Part shown: positions 27,431 through 36,892 of the stretch, piece after piece | Layout of the letters: each line of letters opens with the position of its first letter | Position numbering within the stretch: the first letter of the stretch is position 1 | Assembly: GCA_007745635.1 (NCBI GenBank) | Contig: CP036272.1 | Span: 3,922,969-3,986,968 of the forward strand | Direction: 5' to 3' | Length of the DNA: 64,000 nucleotides | DNA from: Stieleria bergensis | GTDB lineage: Bacteria; Planctomycetota; Planctomycetia; Pirellulales; Pirellulaceae | Translations under genes and position numbers: made by a program | Notes under the pieces: generated by a model | Database searches by the model: none | What the model was told of the DNA's origin: nothing | Seen by the model: the letters and a program-made list of their open reading frames with translations, nothing else

Positions 27431-30400
27431 TGATTCGTCTTCAAACACTTGGATTCTATTTGGCGACCAGCGCCGTCGCGGCATTGCTCTCGAGCACCGT
27501 TGTGCGCGCGGACGAGGCGGAAAAACGTGAGTTCTTTGAGAACAAGATTCGCCCCTTGTTGGTGCAATACTGCTTTGAATGCCATAGCGGCGAAGAAATC
27601 GAAGCGGGGCTGTCGCTGGAATCCAAACCTGGCTGGGAGTTTGGCGGTGACAATGGAGCGGCGATCATTCCCGGAAAACCAGACGAAAGCCTCTTGGTCG
27701 ATGCCGTTCGCTACACGGAAAACCTTGCTCCCGCGATGCCTCCGGATTCCAAACTCTCCGACGAAGAGATTGCACTGTTTGAAAAGTGGGTTCAGGACGG
27801 CGCGTTTGATCCGCGTACTGAACAAGCGGGTCATGCGCCAACGAAACTCCCCTTCGATGTCAAGTCTCGCGCGGACCAGCAGTGGTGCTGGCAACCCATC
27901 AAGCATCCAGCTCCACCACAGGTCAACCATGCAAAGTGGCCGACCAACTCCGTTGACTCATTCATCTTGGCTCGCATCGAACAGGCTGGCTTGCACCCAG
28001 CCGATGATGCCACTCCAGAGATTTGGCTCCGTCGCGTTTACTTTGATTTGATCGGACTCCCCCCGTCGCCACAGCAGATTGCAGCCTTCCTTGCCGATCC
28101 CTCAGCGGCGGGGAAAGCCAAGGTGGTCGACGAATTATTGGGCTCGGATCATTTCGGTGAAAAGTGGGCTCGCCACTGGATGGACCTGACACGTTACGCA
28201 GATAGCTACGGTCATGAATTTGATTATCCGATTCGCTACGCCCACGAATACCGAGACTACTTGATTCGCGCGTTCAACGCAGATGTTCCCTATGATCAGT
28301 TCCTGACCGAACATGTCGCAGGCGACCTAATCGAATCACCGCGTCGCCATCCGACGGAAAAGTACAATGAGTCCGTGATTGCCACCGGCTCATGGTTCTT
28401 GCATGAAGCCACGCATGCGCCCACCGATGTATTGCAAAACGAAGCGGACATTGCGTCAAACCAAATCGACGTGTTCGCCAAGTCATTCCTGGGCTTGACC
28501 GTCGCGTGTGCCCGTTGCCACGATCACAAATTTGATGCGATCTCAACGGCTGACTATCACTCGATCTTCGCTTACTTGCAAAGTAGTGGCCGCCGCGAGT
28601 TGGACCTGGACCCAAATGAGACCAGCAAGACCGCGGCCTCCCAGGTTGCCTCGATCCGTGAAGGCATTCCCGATCAATTGAAATCACTTGCCACCGGTGA
28701 AACCGAACTTCACTCCGACGCCCTGCGCAGTGCACTAGAACAGGCGTGGACGAATCGTCCCAAAGTCAATGAAGACGACCGTCAGGCCAAATGGAATGAC
28801 TTCACCTCTCAAAGCACGCTGCTCGCTGACTTCACTGACGGCAAGCTTCCCGAAGGCTGGCAGAAAGACGGGCAAGCGTTTGTTGGAATCGACAACACCG
28901 CGGGCTTGCTGCTGTCCCCAACCGGCATCGTTCTCCAGCCACATTCGATGGACAGCTCTGCCAATGGCGGAAAGGCAACCGGCAGCATTCGATCGCCCTA
29001 CTTCGAACTGACAGCCAATCAAATCCATCTGCGGATCCGTGGTGATCAGAACCTGTTCATTCGTTTTGTGATGGACAACTATCAACTGGCCCCTGCCAAT
29101 GCGTTGCTGTTCCGTGGCACGTTCATCAACGGAGGCGGTACAAAGACGGACGGAAACTGGAAATGGGTCACGTTGGGTGGCGACATGCGCAAGTACGTCG
29201 GCCACCGCGGCTATCTGGAAATCGTTGACAACAACGGTGGCTCGATCGCCGTCGATCAAATCTGGATGTCACCGCGCGGCCCAGCGGAGCCACCCGAAGT
29301 CAATCCAATTGCAGCAGATGACTTTGAGACCGCCTGGCAGGAAACCTTACAGAAAGCCCAGCAGGGTCAGGTGACTCCGATGCTGCGTTGGGCGCTGCAG
29401 CAGACCTTAGCCGACGAAGCGAAAACTCCGATCACGGAACAACTTTTCGCTGACCTGATCAAACAGTTAGCGGACGCCGCGAGCGGTTTTGGGAACCCGC
29501 GTTTCGCGATCACGATGACGGAAGTCAGTCCCGAAACCATGCCGGTCTATATTCGGGGAAGCCACAAGAACCCAGGTGAAACGGTTTCACCGCGTAACCT
29601 ACAAGCACTGGGCGGGCGAGAAGGCAGTCGCTTAGAACTGGCCAACGAACTGACAACGCTGGAAAATCCTCTTACCAGTCGTGTGATCGTCAATCGTCTT
29701 TGGCATCACCTCTTTGGCCGCGGCATCGTGGCAAGCTTGGATGATTTTGGCCCCCAAGGCATCGCCCCAACTCACCCAGACCTGATCGATCATTTGGCGA
29801 CCACCTTTGTTCAGCAAGATGACTGGTCAATCAAAGCAATGCTCCGACGGTTGGTGCTCTCGCGCACCTATGGCCAAGCCAGCGTTGCCAGTCCAACCAA
29901 CGATCCGACTTTGATCGCAGATAAAGACCCCAGCAATTTGCTGCTGCACCGCATGAGTGTGCGTCGCTTGCCGGCTGAATCCATTCGAGATGGTATCTTG
30001 GCCAGCGCGGGAACCTTGAACCGCCAAGCTTATGGCCCCGGTGTTTCAACGCACCGTACGGCCTTCATGAGCGGTCGCGGAGCCCGCGGCAGTGGACCTT
30101 TGGATGGTGCTGGTCGACGGTCGGTCTACCTTACCGTCTATCGTAACTTTCTGAATCCGATGCTCAGCACGTTCGATCGCCCCACCCCATTCGGGCCCAA
30201 GGGCAAACGAAGTCAGTCCAATGTGCCCGCCCAATCGTTGGTCATGATGAACGATCCATTCATTGTCGATCAAGCAAAACGCTGGGCACAAAATATGGCA
30301 CGCGACCAACGCGATGCACCGACCAAGATCAGCGAAATGGTGCTGGCGGCTCATGGCACCACACCAAGCCCAGAACAACAGCAACTGTTGAGCGACTTCT

Positions 30401-30501
30401 TGCAAAATCAGACCAAGCAACACGGTGGAAACGAGAGCTTGGCGTGGCAAGACTTAGCCCAATCATTGTGGACCATGAAGGCCTACTTGTACCTGCGATA
30501 A
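27427..30501 (+). CDS. PSCyt1/DUF1549/DUF1553 domain protein (planctomycete cytochrome-like)
   Basis: A 1024-residue exported protein with signal peptide (hydrophobic residues 6-25). Domain order: PSCyt1 at about 45-135 with CFECH (CxxCH) and a later MPP; DUF1549 at about 165-385 with LRRVYFDLIGLPPSPQQ, ARHWMDLTRYADSYG and a second CARCH near 360; a beta-sandwich-like insert at about 450-620; DUF1553 at about 720-1000 with ENPLTSRVIVNRLWHHLFGRGIV. The two CxxCH motifs predict two hemes c. It starts inside the DUF1501 stop codon. In most planctomycete pairs I know, the PSD1-type gene comes first; here DUF1501 is upstream. Confidence 0.92.
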   Translation: MMIRLQTLGFYLATSAVAALLSSTVVRADEAEKREFFENKIRPLLVQYCFECHSGEEIEAGLSLESKPGWEFGGDNGAAIIPGKPDESLLVDAVRYTENLAPAMPPDSKLSDEEIALFEKWVQDGAFDPRTEQAGHAPTKLPFDVKSRADQQWCWQPIKHPAPPQVNHAKWPTNSVDSFILARIEQAGLHPADDATPEIWLRRVYFDLIGLPPSPQQIAAFLADPSAAGKAKVVDELLGSDHFGEKWARHWMDLTRYADSYGHEFDYPIRYAHEYRDYLIRAFNADVPYDQFLTEHVAGDLIESPRRHPTEKYNESVIATGSWFLHEATHAPTDVLQNEADIASNQIDVFAKSFLGLTVACARCHDHKFDAISTADYHSIFAYLQSSGRRELDLDPNETSKTAASQVASIREGIPDQLKSLATGETELHSDALRSALEQAWTNRPKVNEDDRQAKWNDFTSQSTLLADFTDGKLPEGWQKDGQAFVGIDNTAGLLLSPTGIVLQPHSMDSSANGGKATGSIRSPYFELTANQIHLRIRGDQNLFIRFVMDNYQLAPANALLFRGTFINGGGTKTDGNWKWVTLGGDMRKYVGHRGYLEIVDNNGGSIAVDQIWMSPRGPAEPPEVNPIAADDFETAWQETLQKAQQGQVTPMLRWALQQTLADEAKTPITEQLFADLIKQLADAASGFGNPRFAITMTEVSPETMPVYIRGSHKNPGETVSPRNLQALGGREGSRLELANELTTLENPLTSRVIVNRLWHHLFGRGIVASLDDFGPQGIAPTHPDLIDHLATTFVQQDDWSIKAMLRRLVLSRTYGQASVASPTNDPTLIADKDPSNLLLHRMSVRRLPAESIRDGILASAGTLNRQAYGPGVSTHRTAFMSGRGARGSGPLDGAGRRSVYLTVYRNFLNPMLSTFDRPTPFGPKGKRSQSNVPAQSLVMMNDPFIVDQAKRWAQNMARDQRDAPTKISEMVLAAHGTTPSPEQQQLLSDFLQNQTKQHGGNESLAWQDLAQSLWTMKAYLYLR

Positions 30502-30555
30502 CGAACCTAGGCAGCGCGGCTGACAACTGGCTTTCAAGATGGAAGCCAGTGTCAG

Positions 30556-30600
30556 GTCGCAGTTTTCAGTTCGCAGTTTTCAGTTCGCAGTTTTCAGATC
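30556..30600. repeat. Short tandem repeat of CAGTTTTCAG type
   Basis: Three tandem copies of a 14-bp unit (close to TTCGCAGTTTTCAG) between the convergent PSD1-type gene and carA. No coding function. Confidence 0.7.
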
Positions 30601-30647
30601 GCAATCGTCAGGGCGTTGCAACAGAGAGCTCGCCACCAGTGCCGGGC

Positions 30648-31778
30648 TTATTTAGCCAACTGCTTTTGGAAGCGGTCGAACAGGTAGTGGCTATCGTGCG
30701 GTCCGGACGATGCTTCGGGGTGATGCTGAACGCCAAACGCAGTGGCTTCTTTATGTCGCACACCGGCGATGGTATCGTCGTTTAGATTGCGGTGAGTGAT
30801 TTCCAGGCAATCGGGCAACGAATCTTCTTCTACCGCGAAGCCATGGTTCTGGGTGGTGATTTCAACTTTTCCGGTTTCTAGATCCAAAACCGGCTGGTTT
30901 GCACCACGGTGCCCGAACTTAAGCTTGAATGTCTTTGCTCCACAGGCCAGCGACAACAGTTGGTGTCCCAAGCAGATCCCAAAGATCGGCGTCTTACCGA
31001 TCAGTTCCTTGATCGTCTTCTGAGCATAATCCAGCGGCTCTGGGTCACCCGGTCCGTTGGACAGAAAGACTCCGTCGCCACCGAGTTCCAAAATCTTTTC
31101 CGCAGGCGTGTCTCCGGGAACGACAGTGACTTGGTTACCGCGTGAAGCGAAGTGCCGTGGAATGTTCCACTTCATGCCGAAGTCCATGCAAACCAAGTGC
31201 GCCTTTCCAGTGCCGATTGCACCGCCCTGACGCTTCACTTCTTCCTCGGTCCACTGATCCAGGTTTTGATCCCAAGACTGAATTTCGAAAGGCATTACCT
31301 CGCGAACCAAATCTCGGCCGACCAATCCCGGGGAATTTTTCGCTTTGTTGACCAAGGAGTCATCGTTTAGATCTTCCGTCGACAAGACGCCTTTCATGGC
31401 CCCTTGTTGCCGAATGCGCCGCACCAGAGCTCGGGTGTCGATCCCCGCTAGGGCGACGATATTGTTGCTTTTTAGATAAGCTGCCAAGTCACCGTTAGCT
31501 CGGTAGTTACTGAACACGCGGCTTTGTTCGCGAACGATGAATCCAGCCAGTGAAGGCGAGGCATGTTCGACGTCCTCAGCATTGACTCCATAGTTCCCAA
31601 TTTCGGGATACGTCATGGTGACGATCTGGCCGCGGTAACTGGGATCGGTCAAGATTTCCTGATACCCGGTCATGGAAGTGTTGAAAACCACTTCACCGGC
31701 AATTTCGCCTGACGCCCCAAATGCCTCTCCGGTGTAAACCGTACCGTCTTCCAAGGCAAGTTTTGCGGTCTGAATCAT
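30648..31778 (-). CDS. carA: Carbamoyl-phosphate synthase small subunit
   Basis: A 376-residue glutaminase subunit. It hydrolyses glutamine and feeds ammonia to CarB for carbamoyl phosphate, used in pyrimidine and arginine synthesis. The N-terminal CPSase small-chain domain begins KLALEDGTVYTGEAFG and includes VVFNTSMTGYQEILTDPSY. The class I amidotransferase domain (about 190-375) has the nucleophile Cys in GICLGHQLLSLACG and the His/Glu pair in GVQHHPEASSGP. Full length for the family. carB is not in the window. The gene stands alone. Confidence 0.96.
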   Translation of the reverse strand: MIQTAKLALEDGTVYTGEAFGASGEIAGEVVFNTSMTGYQEILTDPSYRGQIVTMTYPEIGNYGVNAEDVEHASPSLAGFIVREQSRVFSNYRANGDLAAYLKSNNIVALAGIDTRALVRRIRQQGAMKGVLSTEDLNDDSLVNKAKNSPGLVGRDLVREVMPFEIQSWDQNLDQWTEEEVKRQGGAIGTGKAHLVCMDFGMKWNIPRHFASRGNQVTVVPGDTPAEKILELGGDGVFLSNGPGDPEPLDYAQKTIKELIGKTPIFGICLGHQLLSLACGAKTFKLKFGHRGANQPVLDLETGKVEITTQNHGFAVEEDSLPDCLEITHRNLNDDTIAGVRHKEATAFGVQHHPEASSGPHDSHYLFDRFQKQLAK

Positions 31779-32205
31779 GAGTTCTCAACTGGCTGGGGTA
31801 AGGATCGATCGGCTCGCCTGGGTCAAAACCGGAAGGTGACGCGGCCGGAACTGGCGATTGACCGTCTAGAAAGCGCATCCCATGAGAGAATTCAGCTCAG
31901 GAATTTCATCGATACACGAACATCCCCGAAACAATGCCCATCGCCGAGACCGCAACGGAAGGCAGCCCCAAAGGCAAGCGCAAGGGAACATGGCACAGAC
32001 TTCCCAGACTGGGCCCAAAGATAGCCTAACAAGGCGTTTGCGCGGAGAGGGTGCAGGACCATTCGGACACCCATTTTTCCCAGTCGATGATCCGCCCCAA
32101 TGAAGCGGCAACAGACTGGCAATCGAAACAATTTGCGGGATTCAGCCACGCGCTGGCCGCCTTTTAGTGGCGGAACGAACGCGGCCCAGCCAAAGAAAGC
32201 CGGGA
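31779..32205. other. Intergenic region upstream of carA
   Basis: No supported gene. Several short frames on both strands overlap each other and lack family-like features. I see no pyrimidine- or arginine-responsive element by eye. Confidence 0.35.
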
Positions 32206-32421
32206 TTAACGCCCCGCTTCTTCAATTTCAAACAGCAGGATGATGGTCACATCACCCCCGGAAAACGTATTCATCGGACCAGCACTCTGCGAGGGGCTGG
32301 ACGAATGGTTCCCCGAGATCGAAAGCACGCGAACTTTGTTCTTACGCAAAAATCGGTTGATCTGCGATTCGAGATCGCCGATCTCACTGTCGACGGCTTT
32401 GAAAATCTTGATTTGCTGCAT
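32206..32421 (-). CDS. Small conserved hypothetical protein
   Basis: A 71-residue protein starting MQQIKIFKAVDSEI at the ATG at 32421; the upstream in-frame extension to 32523 is unlikely. The sequence has a helical first half (LESQINRFLRK) and a beta-like end (DVTIILLFEIEE). I have seen similar short proteins (IKIFK...LE..IN..I, RVLSISGN, then a hydrophobic strand) as uncharacterised planctomycete proteins. No function is known. Confidence 0.6.
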   Translation of the reverse strand: MQQIKIFKAVDSEIGDLESQINRFLRKNKVRVLSISGNHSSSPSQSAGPMNTFSGGDVTIILLFEIEEAGR

Positions 32422-32534
32422 GATGAAATGCTGAACCCTTTGGTAGTCGATGCGTTTGCTGGCACCAGTATAGCGGTTGCCTGACCCCAGTGGTGTCAGC
32501 AACCCACGCAAACGCACCGTCAAGATTGCCAGGA

Positions 32535-32906
32535 CTACGCGACCGTCGTGAAGCGATTAAACGCGTCATCAACGGGTGGTTGAGCACGAGCCAATTGCAG
32601 TTTCAAATTGCTGACCAATTGATGCCATTGCTGAATCAGTTCCGGGATCGACATCCATTGCACCTGCCGCTGGTCGGCGTCCTGAAGGCCAAATCCCTGC
32701 TCGCTAATCTTTAGCTCGGTCGGCAAATGCAGCAGTGCCTCGACCATCAAGTGCTGGAAACGTTCCAGCGGCCCTAAATCTGGATCATCGTAAATCCACA
32801 GGTGTGATTGCAGCTGACGATGAATCATGGCCAGCGCCGCAGACGTGGCCGAATCGGAACTGACAACCATTTCACTCGAACCGCACTGCACATAGAACTT
32901 AGCCAT
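32535..32906 (-). CDS. Conserved hypothetical protein
   Basis: A 123-residue cytosolic protein starting MAKFYVQCGSSEMV at 32906; an in-frame ATG at 32921 adds five residues. The N-terminal third reads like a beta-alpha unit (FYVQCGSSEMVVSSDSA then AALAMIHRQLQ). The rest is helical with many Gln and Leu. It precedes the 71-residue protein on the same strand with a gap of about 110 bases, so they may be co-transcribed. I do not recognise the family. Confidence 0.6.
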   Translation of the reverse strand: MAKFYVQCGSSEMVVSSDSATSAALAMIHRQLQSHLWIYDDPDLGPLERFQHLMVEALLHLPTELKISEQGFGLQDADQRQVQWMSIPELIQQWHQLVSNLKLQLARAQPPVDDAFNRFTTVA

Positions 32907-33363
32907 CGAAAAATCCTCCATGAGAGTTCACCAAGGCCGGAACAACCGATTCGGCTGGGTGAAGCGAATGCTGAGCTGGGAAAGCGTGTCGCCCTCCTCG
33001 TGTGCTAGGATCATCGCGATCCATGTGACACCTCTGGTCCAGGCTCAGAAATTGCCGGTTGATTTTTCCAGCCCCGGCCGTTTTAACCGGCAACCGATGT
33101 TTTAACCCGGAACCGACAGACCACCGATCGCGGCCCCCGCGGCGCAAGTGCCTCAACATTGCAAGATTCAATGCCAGCTCTAGAAGTCGTCGCCAGAGGT
33201 TCGCGGCGGTGTTTCGATGGCCGTGTTCCTCTCGCTAGGCTTGTGTTCATCCATCGCTTAGCTAGTTTAGTGGCAGCTTAAGGCGTTCGTTTTGTCCTTT
33301 GGCGTTCGATCAACGCGGCTCCAGGCAGCCGTTTTCGCTTGCACACCCACCCCCCAAAAAAAG
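32907..33363. other. Intergenic region upstream of the ankyrin lipoprotein gene
   Basis: A divergent regulatory stretch. Overlapping short frames on both strands are not convincing, and no repeat or RNA was recognised. Confidence 0.35.
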
Positions 33364-34131
33364 ATGATCAAGACGTTCGCAACTGGCCTTACGATCTGCT
33401 GCCTCATGATTCTGTCCGGCTGCGGCCAGAAATCCGAACCAATCGACAAGGGTGATGCGGGCAAATCCGCAACAACCGGTGACACGTCCGGTGACACGTC
33501 CGGTGACACGTCCGGTGACAGCCAGCCAGCGGACGCAACCACCGACACAGCTGACGATCCATCCGCGACGGGCTCTGGCTCGGACACGACCGAGGAAGGA
33601 GAAAGCACTGATCAGGCGAGCCAACCAGCGAAATCGATGTACGATGCCACTGCATTCTGCTACGCCGCCTACGAAGGCAATCTAGCGGTGGTTAAGAAGT
33701 GCCTGGACGATGGTCTAAGCGTAAACACGGTCGGAAATGAGGGCCTCTTTGTGCTTGGCTATGCCGCTCATGCAGGCCAGCCCGAAGTCATCAAACTGCT
33801 CGTAGAAAAGGGAGCCAAGGTCAATGCCTTCGATTCCAAAGGCGTTACAGCACTTTACCACGCCGCCGGCAGCGAGTCGCCCGCCGCAGTCAAAGCGCTG
33901 CTCGACGCCGGAGCTGACGTTAACTCGCGAAACACGAACGAGCGTTTCACTCCTTTGATGATGGCCGCGATGGAAGGCCAGCTAGCCAACGTCAAACTGC
34001 TGCTAGAAGCCGGCGCGGATAAAAGCCTTCAAGACGCTGACGAAGACAACGCATCCAAATTTGCCGCTGACGGAGGGCACACCGCCATCGCAGAACTACT
34101 CCAAGTGGACAAAGCTCCTGAAGAGAAGTAA
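33364..34131 (+). CDS. Ankyrin-repeat lipoprotein
   Basis: A 255-residue predicted lipoprotein. The ATG at 33364 begins a signal peptide with lipobox LSGC (Cys near residue 19). A low-complexity linker with GDTS repeats, encoded by a 12-bp tandem repeat at 33476-33523, spans about residues 35-85. Ankyrin repeats fill about 95-250: for example GLFVLGYAAHAGQPEVIKLL, KGVTALYHAAGSESPAAVKALL, RFTPLMMAAMEGQLANVKLLL and DNASKFAADGGHTAIAELL. Ankyrin repeats bind other proteins; the partner is unknown. No operon partner. Confidence 0.85.
   Translation: MIKTFATGLTICCLMILSGCGQKSEPIDKGDAGKSATTGDTSGDTSGDTSGDSQPADATTDTADDPSATGSGSDTTEEGESTDQASQPAKSMYDATAFCYAAYEGNLAVVKKCLDDGLSVNTVGNEGLFVLGYAAHAGQPEVIKLLVEKGAKVNAFDSKGVTALYHAAGSESPAAVKALLDAGADVNSRNTNERFTPLMMAAMEGQLANVKLLLEAGADKSLQDADEDNASKFAADGGHTAIAELLQVDKAPEEK
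33476..33523. repeat. In-frame 12-bp tandem repeat in the ankyrin lipoprotein gene
   Basis: Three perfect copies of CCGGTGACACGT plus a partial one encode the GDTS linker next to the lipobox. Confidence 0.9.
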
Positions 34132-34134
34132 CTT

Positions 34135-34245
34135 GCCGTGCTTGCACGCACAAAAATCGTAACGTGCCGTTCTTGCACGCACCTCTGCCCCAGAAACGAT
34201 GCGGATCTGCGTGGAAAATTGTGCGTGCAAGCACGGCACTCGACG
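34135..34245. repeat. Cluster of three dispersed GTGC/GCAC palindromic repeats
   Basis: Two copies lie in one orientation (34135-34151 and 34164-34182) and one in the other (34221-34245, GTGCGTGCAAGCACGGCAC then TCGACG). The opposed copies can form a large hairpin. The same element occurs at 27-52, 69-93 and 38297-38322. Confidence 0.7.
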
Positions 34246-34267
34246 CAACTGCTAGGAAACGAAAAAA

Positions 34268-34297
34268 GGCGATTGTTCTGTGTCCAGAACAATCGCC
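34268..34297 (-). terminator. Intrinsic terminator of the YTV-repeat gene
   Basis: A perfect 13-base inverted repeat (GGCGATTGTTCTG / CAGAACAATCGCC) with a four-base loop, followed on the minus strand by TTTTTT. It lies about 180 bases after the YTV gene stop and would also block read-through into the ankyrin gene. Confidence 0.85.
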
Positions 34298-34478
34298 TCT
34301 CGCATTAGTCGCATGCACAACTCGTGATTTGCAACTCACTGTCAGTGATGTTGATCATCACTCGTTACAAAGCAGCCCCGATAGAAAAGAAGATGAGAGG
34401 AGCTGACGAACAACGATGGTCCAATTTGGCGGCTCTGCTCTGCATCACCGCCAGTGGACTCAAACGTTGTCAATTAGA

Positions 34479-36245
34479 TCATGATCCGCAGCCGTCACAG
34501 CCGGAGTCACAACCACTTTCGCAGCAAGGTTTTGGGCAGCGAATGGTCACAGGCACCTGAACGCAAACTCGTCGTGGAACACATTTGGTGACAGTGTAAG
34601 GTTCGCAGACCTTGCGGCACTTCGCGACCTTAACGGTCTTGGTGTAGCACTCTTTTTTGCATTTTTGGACGCAAACAGTGCGAGTTCGGCACTCGGGAAC
34701 CATCTTGCAAACTTTGTAGCTGCAAGTCTTGGTTCGGCACTCAGGAACCATTTTGCAAGTGGTGTACTTGCAAACTTTCTGACGTGGCTCGCAGACGTAC
34801 TTGCAAGTGGTGTACTTGCAGGTCTTGGTGCGGCACTCAGGAACCATCTTGCAAGTGGTGTACTTGCAAACTTTCTGACGTGGCTCGCAGACGTACTTGC
34901 AAGTGGTGTACTTGCAGACCTTCGTGCGGCACTCAGGAACCATTTTGCAAGTGGTGTACTTGCAAACCTTGGTACGGCACTCAGGAACCATCTTGCAAAC
35001 CCGGTAGGTGCAAGTCTTGGTCTTGCATTCAGGGACCATCTTGCAGACGGTGTACTTGCAAACCTTGGTGCGGCACTCAGGAACCATTTTGCAAACCTTG
35101 TAAGTACAAGTCTTGGTCTTGCACTCAGGAACTCGCTTGCAAACGGTATAAGGAATTTCACGCGAACGGCATTCGGTGCGATAGCGAGTGCAGGAGATTT
35201 CCTTTTCTTCGCAAGTCGGCACCCAAACGCGTTTGCAGATCTTCTTTGGAGGGCACTGAACGCATTCAGTGCGGCATTCGCCTGGAGTGTAAACACAACG
35301 GCAAGTGCAAGGATCGTAGCTCCAGCAGCCAGGCTCACGTACGGTGCGAGTCATGGTCTTGCCGGGAATCTCTTCCACTTGCTTTTCCCAGTGGCCACCC
35401 TTAACTTGGATGGTCTTGGTGTAGCACTCAGGAACTCGAACGGTGTAGTTTTCCGTGCGAGTCTTTTGCTCTTTTACCGTGTGGTACACGGTGTAGTTGA
35501 TCGTGCGTTCACGAGTTTCGTAAACAGGCTTGCAAACGGTGTAGTTGATCGTTCGCTCACGAGTTTCGTACACAGGTTTCATGACTGTGTAGTTGATCGT
35601 GCGCTCACGAGTCTCGTAGACAGGCTTGCAAACGGTGTAGTTGATCGTGCGCTCGTGAGTTTCGTACACAGGTTTCATGACCGTGTAGTTCACGTTGCGC
35701 TCGTGAGTCTCGTACACAGGCTTCTTCACCGTGTAGTTGATCACTTTTTCGTGCGTTTCGTACACGGGTTTCATGACCGTGTACTTCACTTCGCGTTCGC
35801 AAGTTTCGTACACAGGCTTTTTCACCGTGTAGTTGATCACCTTTTCATGAGTCTCGTACACAGGTTTCATGACCGTGTAGTTGACTTGACGCTCACGCGT
35901 CTCGTAAACAGGCTTCATCACGGTGTACTGAACTTCGCGCTGTTCCGTGTAAGGAACCATACGAGTGCACTGAACTTCTTTGTCTTCGTAGTAAACTTCG
36001 TTACGCGTACGGTAACGGGTCTCTTCGCACTTTTCCCAGACAGTTTTCGCGACGTTACGCATCACGGTGTACGAATTGCAATCGCCGGTCGCTGCCTCAG
36101 CAGACTCACCTTCGGTTACATTCGAATCACCACAATTTGTACAGCCGGTGTAGCTGACGGCACCGCAATAAGCGGCGTGTGCGGATTGAGCAGCAACAGC
36201 GATCAACACGATCGCAGCAGCTTGCATAAACCACAGCCTCTTCAT
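34479..36245 (-). CDS. YTV-repeat, cysteine-rich secreted protein
   Basis: A 588-residue exported protein with a signal peptide (hydrophobic residues 7-20, cleavage near AHAA). The first half carries nine 16-residue YTVxKPVYETxExxxN units plus one divergent unit (about residues 108-267), the planctomycete YTV domain, which is known from cell-wall fractions. After a linker with many Cys and Pro, the second half (about 380-540) has ten 16-residue units of YxxCKMVPECRTKxC type, each with three Cys. The C-terminus is extremely Cys-rich (CESGCDSGCDGCGS). It is likely a structural wall or matrix protein cross-linked by disulfides. The long complementary frame on the plus strand is a by-product of the repeats. 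Confidence 0.85.
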   Translation of the reverse strand: MKRLWFMQAAAIVLIAVAAQSAHAAYCGAVSYTGCTNCGDSNVTEGESAEAATGDCNSYTVMRNVAKTVWEKCEETRYRTRNEVYYEDKEVQCTRMVPYTEQREVQYTVMKPVYETRERQVNYTVMKPVYETHEKVINYTVKKPVYETCEREVKYTVMKPVYETHEKVINYTVKKPVYETHERNVNYTVMKPVYETHERTINYTVCKPVYETRERTINYTVMKPVYETRERTINYTVCKPVYETRERTINYTVYHTVKEQKTRTENYTVRVPECYTKTIQVKGGHWEKQVEEIPGKTMTRTVREPGCWSYDPCTCRCVYTPGECRTECVQCPPKKICKRVWVPTCEEKEISCTRYRTECRSREIPYTVCKRVPECKTKTCTYKVCKMVPECRTKVCKYTVCKMVPECKTKTCTYRVCKMVPECRTKVCKYTTCKMVPECRTKVCKYTTCKYVCEPRQKVCKYTTCKMVPECRTKTCKYTTCKYVCEPRQKVCKYTTCKMVPECRTKTCSYKVCKMVPECRTRTVCVQKCKKECYTKTVKVAKCRKVCEPYTVTKCVPRRVCVQVPVTIRCPKPCCESGCDSGCDGCGS

Positions 36246-36892
36246 CTTTGTTTCTCCAACATGGTCGAGGGATGCAATGGACGCAGGCGAGGGAGAAGCC
36301 CTCTGCTCCTGCCCTCTTCAGAAAGTTGTGCATTTGCACAGCGACTAAACCCCCACCATCGACCGCGTTCTCTCAGCGACTCAATGGACATGCCAGTGAG
36401 CAACTTCAATGAAACGAAGCCCAATCTTCAGAACCAACCGCAAGAGGGTTGGCAACCTGAAGGGTTGACACAAACCACGCGTGTTATGGAAGGGGGTTCT
36501 TCTGCGACAGATTCATCGACACAGGCATGATTGCTGAATAAGTAAACTGGGAACCCCAGGCAGAAACACAGCCCTGCGGGGTTTGGATGTATCACCGGAA
36601 CGAATCAGGCCACCTATGTGGCTTTTGAGCGGTTCGATGATGAAATTCCCCCTCTTTTTCCTTCATTGCATCGGCGTATTGACAAACCATGTTCTAAGGG
36701 GGGCGCCATCTGATCAGGGCTAAAGATCGTTTCGATTGTCACAATGGAACCATTGCATCACTCGGGGTGCCGTCGAGCCTGATTGGTACCGCGCCAGCGC
36801 TGCTGACCAACCTCCGCAAAACCAGTGCAGACAGTAGATCAATGCCAACCGCGCCACCCCAGTCGCTCAATAAACTCGTTACAATCCGCAAC
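36246..36892. other. Intergenic region between YTV and rex genes
   Basis: Divergent regulatory region of about 650 bases. It contains a perfect ATTGT-C-ACAAT palindrome at 36736-36746 upstream of rex. No supported gene. Confidence 0.4.

Noticed and set aside
34665-36530. A 621-codon plus-strand reading frame opposite the YTV gene
   Set aside because: It is the complement of a 48-bp repeat that lacks stops on both strands; the minus-strand protein has a signal peptide and recognised repeats.
36736-36746. ATTGT-C-ACAAT as a Rex operator
   Set aside because: Known Rex sites have TTGTG and CACAA halves spaced by about eight bases; this palindrome is too compact.
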